A DNA stretch of 64,000 nucleotides from assembly GCA_947095585.1 (NCBI GenBank), contig OX352761.1, forward strand, positions 82,451,919-82,515,918, given 5' to 3'. The notes below the pieces were generated by a model. The model ran no database searches. It was not told where the DNA came from and worked only from the letters and a program-made list of their open reading frames with translations. This stretch comes from Nephrocerus scutellatus (Eukaryota > Arthropoda > Insecta > Diptera > Pipunculidae). Shown here in pieces: positions 19,458-28,268 of this stretch. A program made the translations under genes and the position numbers. Numbering within the stretch: position 1 is the stretch's first letter; the number at the start of each line of letters is the position of its first letter.

Positions 19458-20027
19458 ACCATAGGCTACCTTTGCGTAGTCTTTGACGAATTTTCGATAA
19501 TAACCGGTCCTAAGAATGACTTAATCTGTTTTTGGGAATCGGGTAATTTAAGTTTTTGAATATTTTCGATTTTACTCATATTCGGCTTAACTCCGTCTGT
19601 TGTTAATATATTCCCAAGGTATTCTGTACTTCTACTGAAAAAACTACATTTGTCTACCTGAATTTTAAGATTATGTTCCCTAAGTTTATTGTTCCCTAGG
19701 TTTTTTTTCTGTCTTATTTTTTAATTAACACTTGATGAAAACCTTTTGCAAGGTCTAACGTAGTGAAGTATTGAGCCCTTCCTAACTTATCCAATATAGT
19801 ATCTATGTTGGGGATTGGGAATTTATCACACACGGAAACTTCATTATAATTTCGTGTTGAATTTCGTGAGTATGACTAAGTCTTTGTCCCTCATGAAAAA
19901 ACAAGTCTTTATTTTTATTGATTAATTTTTTGAGTTCTCTTTTCTCCTCTTGGTTCATATCTTCTCTTTCTAGTTGTTGCAAGGTATTCTGATCTAAGCT
20001 TGATTCTTCTAATTAATGTATTTCCTC
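19458..20027 (-). pseudogene. Reverse transcriptase remnant (copy D)
   Basis: Contains the connection to RNase H (GYYRKFVKD, AKVAYGMTKYF) that A-C lack, but the same two RT deletions. A private 3-base loss is seen at aaccggtcctaag (near 19505), where other copies read aaccggtcattcctaag. Confidence 0.78.
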
Positions 20028-20031
20028 ATAC

Positions 20032-20409
20032 TCATGAGGACAATAAAAATTTTAAACCATTGGTTTCTAGGTATTCTTTGTCTAAGTTGATGACTGCCTG
20101 TAGAGGTTTAAGGAGATTTTGCCCTATTAGACCGTCAAATTGTTTATTGTAAAAAGGAGTTAATTTCCAACTCATATAACTTTTCTCGTTAAACTCGATT
20201 GGTAATGGAGTAATTATTTCCTTATCTATTACGGTTCGTCCACTAAGTGTGCTGAACGAAACGAAGTTTTGTAGCTTTTGTCTTTTGTACATGGGTAATT
20301 TATTAAGATTTAAAAGGGTGGTTGTTGATCCTGTGTCGATCAGACATCTTATTTTCTCCTTATTTATGGCCAGTTCCACTATCGGTAGACACGATGTGGG
20401 GCTGTCCAA
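20032..20409 (-). pseudogene. Aspartic protease (copy D)
   Basis: DTGS intact. Two substitutions from A: Ala for Thr before INKEK, and Thr for Ile near the end (LETNGLKF). It is followed by the TAA shared with A-C. Confidence 0.85.
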
Positions 20410-20418
20410 TGAAAATTT

Positions 20419-20774
20419 ACCTCCTCTGATTGTAAATGATCGACTTCAATTGGTTCGTTATAAGTCTGCCTAGTTTGCCTAGAACTCCTGTTGTTGTGAT
20501 TATTATTTTCCCAATTTTGTCTGTATATCTGATTTCGGGTGATAATGGTTTGAGTAATTGTTTTGTCTTTGTTGTCCTGAGTTTTGATTTGAATTTTTAC
20601 TATATCCTAATGGATTTTCCCTTGTTGTCTTGTTTAAGGTATTCGTTTTTTGAATTGAATGCAGCAAATTGCTTACTATTATTGTATCTGTCGTAATGCC
20701 TAAGCATCCCTGTTTCTTCTAGAACGTAATACGCTTCTCTTATGTTTGTTATGTTTCTACTATAGATACTTTTT
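20419..20774 (-). pseudogene. gag 3' remnant (copy D)
   Basis: Same remnant as in A-C, with the base at about 20744 shared only with copy E. Confidence 0.6.
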
Positions 20775-20994
20775 TATACTTTATACTTTTATACTTTTTT
20801 CTATGCACTTCACCTAGGTAATTTGTACAAATAAAAATTTCGTTTCAATATTCAACAAAGAATTTGTTTTTGATTAAATTTAAATTTAAAATTGATTAAT
20901 TTTATTGTCTTCGGACAACACAAAAAAATAAATTTATTTATTCACTGCTTTAGAGGAGTGAGGATCGACATTAATATCTTTTGATAATAAGTTA

Positions 20995-21148
20995 ACCGAC
21001 TGCGCCAATTATGGTGGTGTGAATTCCGTTTAATAAAAAAAACAATTTTTTATATTTACTAGAAAACGACTTTATTCTATTGATTGTATCTTAAGACTAA
21101 TTTTACATTTTTTTTAATGCTTTATCAATACCATACAATAAATTGCAA
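20995..21148 (-). repeat. Primer site and partial 5' LTR (copy D)
   Basis: Primer site at 20995-21007 and about 140 bp of LTR, cut at the same LINE junction as in B and C. Confidence 0.72.
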
Positions 21149-21430
21149 GGGCGAGTCCTATCGCTTGACCGTAGTTGTTTCTGGTCTCTTTGTTACAAAG
21201 GGCAGCCGTGTTAATTCGAATCTGATTCGCGGATACCCGAATACTGGCTCCCTACGTGTTTTGGCATTCATATCCCCCAAAATGATTTTTACGTCATACT
21301 GAGGGTTCCCGTTCCCGTTCGACTGATTCAAAGAATTCTTCTTTTTCATCATCTGGGGAACGTTTATAAGGCTTATGTGTTTAAATTTGCCCCGCACGCG
21401 AAGGCTGCATAGCCGTTTATTTAAAAACAA
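21149..21430 (-). pseudogene. LINE endonuclease fragment (after copy D)
   Basis: Protein reading identical to the fragment at 13034 (GDMNAKTRREPVFGYP); it is a segmental copy. Confidence 0.75.
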
Positions 21431-21489
21431 CTCATAAAAATTAAAATTTTTGGTAAAAAATTTAAAGTTCTTTAAAAAAAAGTATCCTA

Positions 21490-22455
21490 TTTTCTTCAAA
21501 TTTTATACGCATGTGTTTCTCCGATGGACCTCACTTTTTGTAAAAATTTGGAAGTAATCGGGCACTGGGGTCGGGGGGCAACCATCCAAATTTTGTAAAG
21601 AAAAGTGTCCGATTGTATTCAAATTTTATACGCGAGTGTATATCCGACGAACAACACTTTTTTAAAAAATTGGGAAGTAATCAGGCCCCGGGGTCGGGTG
21701 GCACCCATACAATTATTTTAAAAATGTACCCGATTTTTTTCAAATTTAGACGCATGTGTATCTTCGATAGACAACACTTTTTGTAAAAATTTGGAAGTGA
21801 TTGGAACCCGTTGTCGGGTGGCACCCATACAAATTTTATAAAAAAAAGTACTCGATTTTCTTCAAATTTTATACACATGTGTATCTCCTATGGCCAACAC
21901 TTTTTGTAAAAATTTGGAAGTGATTGGAACCCGTTGTCGGGTGGCACCCATACAAATTTTACAAAAAAAAAGTACTCGATTTTTTTCAAATTTTATACAC
22001 ATGTGTATCTCCTATGGCCAACACTTTTTGTAAATATTTGGAAGTGATCGGGCCTTGGGGTCCAGCGGCACCCATACCAATTTTGTAAAAAATTACCCGA
22101 TTTTCTTCAAATTTTATACGCATGTGTATCTCCAATGGACAACATCTTTTTGTAAAAATTTGGTAGTGATCGCGCCTCGGGGTCCGGAGGCACCCATAAG
22201 AAAAGTACCCGATTTTCTTCAGATTTAATACACATGTGTGTCTCCGATGGACCTCACTTTTTGTAAAAATTTGGAAGTGATCAGCACTGTGGTTGGGGGG
22301 GGGGGTGGTGGTCAACCATACAAATTTTGAAGAAAAAAACTGTCTGTCTTCAAATTTTATACGCGAGTGTATATCCGACGGACAACACTTTTTGTAAAAA
22401 TTGGGAAGTGATCAGGCTCCGCGGTCGGGTGGCACCCATACAAATTTTATAAAAA
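21490..22455. repeat. ~122-bp minisatellite, about eight units
   Basis: Unit order closely parallels 16640-17620, with one G11 run at 22295-22305, so the array was copied as a block and not built unit by unit. Confidence 0.9.
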
Positions 22456-22710
22456 AAAAGAGCAGGGTAGGCTGTGTCGAAGACACGGCCGTGGGTTTTT
22501 AGCGTGACAACGTCTGTCCGAGACGAAAGAAAAGAAAACAGCACGCGAAAAATTAATTTTAATCGACCATTTAAATTTTTTCTTCGTTAGAGCCCTGTTA
22601 ACTTTAACAACAAATTCAGATGCACTCGATATACATGCAAATAAATACAAGATGTATTTTGACGGATACGTTTATTTTTTTTACGCAATGCTTTTCTTTT
22701 CTTCTTTCTT
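22456..22710. other. Spacer between copies D and E
   Basis: The longest form of the spacer, including gtcgaagacacggccgtggg, which the C/D spacer has partly lost. No gene is seen. Confidence 0.6.
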
Positions 22711-22714
22711 TTCT

Positions 22715-23119
22715 TTATTTTCTTTCAAAAGTTTTTTTATTTGTTTTTTATCAACTTTTCCCTCTACTACATCAATAGGTTTTGCTTTTATAACTGAGTG
22801 AGTGGATTTATTATACCATTCTACGCATTTAAAGATTCTTTCTTGTATTGGCAATTCAGAATTTTCAGTTTCTAAGATTCTAAGTTTTTCTATAGTATTA
22901 TGAAACCTTTCTATGTCGCATTGCCTGTATGACTGTTAGGCTTTGTAAAGTGAGTTTCTACTCATTCTAATCTAAGAAATTCCTTAACGTTTACTGAATT
23001 GAATTCATTATCCAAAATAACTAGTTCTGGTTTCCCTTTAATAGAAAAGTATAACCGTAATTTCTCTACAATTGTAACACTGTTCCTATCTTCTAGAAAA
23101 AAGACAGCTGCATGTTTTA
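22715..23119 (-). pseudogene. Integrase C-terminal and partial core (copy E)
   Basis: Keeps the second Asp motif (ILDNEFNS) and the shared TGA and frame change. The first Asp and zinc finger are gone through the deletion at about 23119. Confidence 0.75.
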
Positions 23120-23378
23120 AATTTTGTTGAATAATTCTATTAATTTTTGTTGCACTTTGTTATATTCATGAAAAAATGCCTACTTTGCCTGATTTTAGGA
23201 ACCTACGAAATATGTCGGTCATAAAGTTGTTTTCAATGTCACCTGCACTAATGTAAATCTTACGTTTATTGTTTATTACCTCGATTTATTTTGTTTTGTT
23301 ATGTGTTATAATTATTTGTGTAGAGAATCTATTAATAGCTGTCTCTAGTATTGGAAAATGGTCGTTCAGTTCTTTCTG

Positions 23379-24057
23379 CTATGAATGTATTGTTGCACTT
23401 GTACTCATGTTATCATTTTGCAGTTCTAGATCTCCTGTATCTGCATTTATTCTGCTCATAAAATCTGCTACTTTGTTTCCTGATCCTTTAATATAATTAA
23501 TATTTATGTCATATTCTCCAAGTTTGAGTAACCAACGCTGTAACCTAGGACTAATATCTTTGCCTTTATGTTTGCTTTGTAACCATTTTAAAGGTTGGTG
23601 ATCGGTTAGAAGATCAGGTTCTACCATATAAATATGGGCGGAAATAATTGACGGCCCAAACGATGGCGAGAAGTTATTTTTCAGTTGTAGAATATTTCTT
23701 CTCGTGATCATTGAGGATTCTGCTTGCGTAGCTTAAGGGATGATCGTCCTGTGTAAGGACTGCACTTATAGCAAAATCGCTGGCATCCGTAATTAGTTTG
23801 AACTTCTTATTAAAATCAGGGTATCTTAAAATTGGTGAATTAATAAGTAATCTTTTGAGTTTTTGGAATGAGTCTATATATTGAGAATCGTTTTTGTTAA
23901 TTTTAGTGTTTTTTTTGAAATATTTGGTCATACCATAGGCTACCTTTGCGTAGTCTTTGACGAATTTTCGATAATAACCGGTCATTCCTAAGAATGACTT
24001 AATCTGTTTTTGGGAATCGGGTAATTTAAGTTTTTGAATATTTTCGATTTTACTCAT
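23379..24057 (-). pseudogene. RNase H and RT C-terminal connection (copy E)
   Basis: The 127-residue piece (23674-24057) runs from MSKIENIQKLKLPDSQKQIKSF through GMTGYYRKFVKDYAKVAYG to LITDASDFAISAVLTQ and STTEK, in a single frame. This is the best-preserved RT/RNase H junction in the window. The second piece (23379-23711) has LLTDHQPLKWL and KVADFMSRI. The TAA after STTEK is the same as in copy D. Confidence 0.83.
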
Positions 24058-24505
24058 ATTCGGCTTAACTCCGTCTGTTGTTAATATATGCCCAAGGTAT
24101 TCTGTACTTCTACTGAAAAAACTACATTTGTCTACCTGAATTTTAAGATTATGTTCCCTAAGTTTATTGTTCCCTAGGTTTTTTTTCTGTCTTATTTTTT
24201 AATTAACACTTGATGAAAACCTTTTGCAAGGTCTAACGTAGTGAAGTATTGAGCCCTTCCTAACTTATCCAATATAGTATCTATGTTGGGGATTGGGAAT
24301 TTATCACACACGGAAACTTCATTATAATTTCGTGTTGAATTTCGTCAGTATGACTAAGTCTTTGTCCCTCATGAAAAAACAAGTCTTTATTTTTATTGAT
24401 TAATTTTTTGAGTTCTCTTTTCTCCTCTTGGTTCATATCTTCTCTTTCTAGTTGTTGCAAGGTATTCTGATCTAAGCTTGATTCTTCTAATGAATGTATT
24501 TCCTC
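24058..24505 (-). pseudogene. Reverse transcriptase remnant (copy E)
   Basis: Same two RT deletions. Unlike A-D, the codon near 24490 after EEIH reads TCA, not TAA, so the protease-RT linker lacks that one stop. A private change is visible at aatttcgtcag (24349-24359). Confidence 0.78.
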
Positions 24506-24509
24506 ATAC

Positions 24510-24887
24510 TCATGAGGACAATAAAAATTTTAAACCATTGATTTCTAGGTATTCTTTGTCTAAGTTGATGACTGCCTGTAGAGGTTTAAGGAGATTTTGC
24601 CCTATTAGACCGTCAAATTGTTTATTGTAAAAAGGAGTTAATTTCCAACTCATATAACTTTTCTCGTTAAACTTGATTGGTAATGGAGTAATTATTTCCT
24701 TATCTATTACGGTTCGTCCACTAAGTGTGCTGAACGAAACGAAGTTTTGTAGCTTTTGTCTTTTGTACATGGGTAATTTATTAAGATTTAAAAGGGTGGT
24801 TGTTGATCTTGTGTCGATCAGACATCTTATTTTCTCCTTATTTATGGTCAGTTCCACTATCGGTAGACACGATGTGGGGCTGTCCAA
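24510..24887 (-). pseudogene. Aspartic protease (copy E), active-site Gly changed
   Basis: The active-site motif reads DTRS, where all other copies read DTGS (ctt for cct near 24809). The Gly is near-invariant in aspartic proteases, so this copy would probably be inactive. A second change is Lys for Glu before FNEKS. Confidence 0.85.
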
Positions 24888-24896
24888 TGAAAATTT

Positions 24897-25252
24897 ACCT
24901 CCTCTGATTGTAAATGATCGACTTCCATTGGTTCGTTATAAGTCTGCCTAGTTTGCCTAGAACTTCTGTTGTTGTGATTATTATTTTCCCAATTTTGTCT
25001 GTACTTCTGATTTCGGGTGATAATGGTTTGAGTAATTGTTTTGTCTTTGTTGTCCTGAGTTTTGATTTGAATTTTTACTATATCCTAATGGATTTTCCCT
25101 TGTTGTCTTGTTTAAGGTATTCGTTTTTTGAATTGAATGCAGCAAATTGCTTACTATTATTGTATCTGTCGTAATGCCTAAGCATCCCTGTTTCTTCTAG
25201 AACGTAATACGCTTCTCTTATGTTTGTTATGTTTCTACTATAGATACTTTTT
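24897..25252 (-). pseudogene. gag 3' remnant (copy E)
   Basis: Same remnant as the other copies, with private differences near 24926 and 24965 and the D/E-shared base in cttatgtttgtt. Confidence 0.6.
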
Positions 25253-25472
25253 TATACTTTATACTTTTATACTTTTTTCTATGCACTTCACCTAGGTAAT
25301 TTGTACAAATAAAAATTTCGTTTCAATATTCAACAAAGAATTTGTTTTTGATTAAATTTAAATTTAAAATTGATTAATTTTATTGTCTTCGGACAACACA
25401 AAAAAATAAATTTATTTATTCACTGCTTTAGAGGAGTGAGGATCGACATTAATATCTTTTGATAATAAGTTA

Positions 25473-25520
25473 ACCGACTGCGCCAATTATGGTGGTGTGA
25501 ATTCCGTTTAATAAAAAAAA
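25473..25520 (-). repeat. Primer site and LTR stub (copy E)
   Basis: Primer site at 25473-25485 followed by only about 35 bp of LTR ending in the aaaaaaaa tract, then minisatellite. The A-tract may be the recombination point. Confidence 0.72.
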
Positions 25521-26285
25521 CATATCTTCGATAGACAACACTTTTTGTAAAAATTTGGAAGTGGTTGGAACCCGTTGTCGGGTGGCACCCATACAAATTT
25601 TATAAAAAAAAGTACTCGACTTTCTTCAAATTTTATACACATGTGTATCTCCTGTGGCCAACACTTTTTGTAAAAATTTGGAAGTGATTGGAACCCGTTG
25701 TCGGGTGGCACCCATACAAATTTTACAAAAAGTGTTGTCTATCGAAGATACACATGCGTCTAAATTTGAAAAAATCGGGTACATTTTTAAAATAATTGTA
25801 TGGGTGCCACCCGACCCCGGGGCCTGATTTCTTCCCAATTTTTTATGTGTATCTCCTATGGCCAACACTTTTTGTAAATATTTGGAAGTGATCGGGCCTT
25901 GGGGTCCGGCGGCACCCATACCAATTTTGTAAAAAAATTACCCGATTTTCTTCAAATTTTATACGCATGTGTATCTCCAATGGACAACATCTTTTTGTAA
26001 AAATTTGGTAGTGATCGGGCCTCGGGGTCCGGAGGCACCCATAAGAAAAGTACCCGATTTTCTTCAGATGTCTCCGATGGACCTCACTTTTTGTAAAAAT
26101 TTGGAAGTGATCAGCACTGTGGTTGGGGGGGCACCCATACAAATTTTGAAGAAAAAAACTGTCTGTCTTCAAATTTTATACGCGAGTGTATATCCGACGG
26201 ACAACACTTTTTGTAAAAATTGGGAAGTGATCAGGCTCCGGGGTCGGGTGGCACCCATACAAATTTTATTAAAAAAAAAAAGAGC
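25521..26285. repeat. ~122-bp minisatellite with an inverted unit
   Basis: About six units. The segment at about 25724-25843 is in reverse orientation relative to its neighbours (reads caaaaagtgttgtctatcg and gggtgccacccgacccc), while the units on both sides are forward. One unit has a G7 run at 26125-26131. The array ends at agagcagggtaggctgtgtc. Confidence 0.88.
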
Positions 26286-26299
26286 AGGGTAGGCTGTGT

Positions 26300-27480
26300 C
26301 ATGGAAATAGAAGTATGCATCAAAATGTTTTTCGCTTTGAAACGCACAGACGCAATATTCGCCAATAATTTCGTTTTATCTGGTTCTCTATTTATTATGT
26401 AATATTATGAAAGAGTTATTAACTCTTAGTAAAGTTGGAGTGATTAAAGAAAAACAAGCCAAAAGGAAATGAAATGAACGTCGCTTGCAACTTTTAAATG
26501 GTACATGGAGCATTGATAGAGAACTTCGATAACGACTGCGCACATGTTTATGATCTCTTACGAGCATCGAAGAAACATGCAGGCCAATTATTCATTATTA
26601 AATTTCTTTTGCATGGTTCTCTCATTTCTGTAATTGATCGAATAGTTATTTACTCTAGTTACTGTTAACATGAGTAAGGATAAGATAAGCGAAAAGAAAT
26701 GAATATAGTTGCAAGGAAGCTCGCAGGTTGTCATTGTTATCTCTTTTTTTTTAACTTATAGTAGTATTTTTTTTCTTTTAATCAACCAAACACGAGAGCA
26801 CTGTATCATTTTATGCAATGTTGATAGAACGAGCAGAGCAGAGCACTGATAGAAAAGAGACTATACTATCACTACGGCTGCGGTAAAGAATTAAGGAGTT
26901 ACGCAGCTTGTGCTGCACAAAAAAAAAAGGCAGGCAGTCGGTATGCACGAAATTGCGGCTACATTTTAAACTGACTTTCAGTCTGCTTGTAGGGCGACAA
27001 TTTGACATTTACATTTTGCTATTTGCATCAAATTTAAAGTGGCTGCGTAAGCTGCGTAAGCTGCGCAGTCAATTTTTCTTTACTGCATTGGCTGGAGAAT
27101 GAATTTTTGACCAACATGCAGCATAAACTGTGCAGCGGCTTTCTTGACCGAAGCCTACTACTGCATATGTTTGTTTCGTTCTGCTCAAGCTATGAGCTTG
27201 ATTGTATGTTATTGAAATGAAATCACATACATCAGCATCAATCACATCAAATACAACAGAATAAATAATTTATAAGCTGATTTAAATATTCATAACAATT
27301 TATTGTGAGGTGGGTGCATATTGGATTTGCATATCACTTCCCAAACACAGTAATGCAGTTGCGTCGATAGTAGTAGGATAAGTAAGAGCTGTTAAAAAAA
27401 TGAGTGCATGTAATCTTTACGCGCGGTTGGAGTGAAATTTCTTTGACGTTGTGGCCAATATAACGATTAAATTAAAAGGC
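26300..27480. other. Non-repetitive island between the TE block and the satellite
   Basis: About 1.2 kb with no match elsewhere in the window. It holds short stop-bounded ORFs only (none above about 65 residues and none recognisable). There is a small direct repeat gctgcgtaa x2 plus gctgcgcag near 27044-27068, and GC-richer words such as gcagcttgtgctgcac. No RNA gene or transposon signature is seen. Confidence 0.6.
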
Positions 27481-28268
27481 ACGAGTCGCTTGAGAAATTG
27501 CTTAGTTCTCGATATTCCAGACCATAATGATCATATTCCAGAATTTCCATAGGAAAAAGTCTTATAATCGCATCTTAGTCATACATTCCGAATTTCATGC
27601 GAATAGCTTGAGAAATTGCTTTGTTCCAGATATTCCAGATAATAATGATCACATTCCAGAATTTCCATAGAAAGAAATCTTATAGTCAAATCTTAGTCCT
27701 ACATTCCGAAATTCATGCGAATCGCTTAAGAAATTAATTTGCTCCAGAAATTCCAGACCATAATAATCATATTCTAGAATTTCCATAGGAAGAAATCTTA
27801 TAGTCACATCTTAGTCCTACATTCCGAATTTCATGCAAATCGCTTGAGAATTTGCTTTGTTCCCGAAATTACAGACCATAATGATTATATTCCAGAATTT
27901 CCATAGGAAGAAATCTTATAAACACATCTTAGACCTACATTCCGAATTTCATGCGAATCGCTTAAGAAATTGATTTGCTCCAGAAATTCCAGACAATAAT
28001 GATCATATTCTAGAATTTCCATAGGAAAAAGTCTTATAATCGCATCTTAGACCTACATTCCGAATTACATGCGAATCGCTTGAGAAATTGCTTTGTTCCA
28101 GAAATTCCAGACAATAATAATTATATTCCAGAATTTCCATAGGAAGAAATCTTATAGTCACATCTTAGTCCTACATTCCGAAATTCATGCGAATCGCTTA
28201 AGAAATTAATTTGCTCCAGAAATTCCAGACCATAATAATCATAGAAGATAGTCCTACCTTCCGAATTT
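27481..28268. repeat. Divergent left edge of the satellite
   Basis: The first monomers differ from one another and from the consensus at many positions (for example agttctcgatattcc, gaatagcttgag, tgctccagaaattcc) and show partial deletions (near 28240). No higher-order pattern is visible. This is the usual decay at an array border. Confidence 0.85.

Larger units (their letters stand above)
17867..21148 (-). mobile_element. Errantivirus-like Ty3/gypsy remnant, copy D (most complete pol)
   Basis: The only copy that keeps RNase H, the integrase zinc finger and the integrase core together. It starts in the integrase C-terminus, as C does, and ends in primer site and partial LTR. It retains the RT deletions and the shared gag deletion. 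A large (AT)n expansion lies inside the integrase. It shares a gag-region base (cttatgtttgtt, near 20742) with copy E only. Confidence 0.88.
22711..25520 (-). mobile_element. Errantivirus-like Ty3/gypsy remnant, copy E
   Basis: Starts at the same integrase position as C and D. It lacks most of the integrase core through a private deletion at about 23119 (catgtttt joined to aaattttgttgaataattc) but keeps RNase H, deleted RT, protease, gag remnant and primer site. Its LTR is cut after about 35 bp (25486-25520) and fused directly to minisatellite, so the LINE fragment present after B, C and D is missing. Confidence 0.88.

Noticed and set aside
6520..25174. Plus-strand ORFs opposite env, protease and gag (for example 6520-6756, 8912-9136, 9099-9359 and their repeats)
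   Set aside because: They are antisense shadows of retroelement genes, repeated only because the element is repeated.
16840..26292. ORFs with WVPPD, NFYKK and PPPPPP motifs across the ~122-bp minisatellite
   Set aside because: They follow the repeat unit and its poly-G tract and are not supported as proteins.
26811..27102. Small ORFs in the unique island (64-65 residues, both strands)
   Set aside because: They overlap each other on opposite strands, have no recognisable motif, and are within the length expected by chance.
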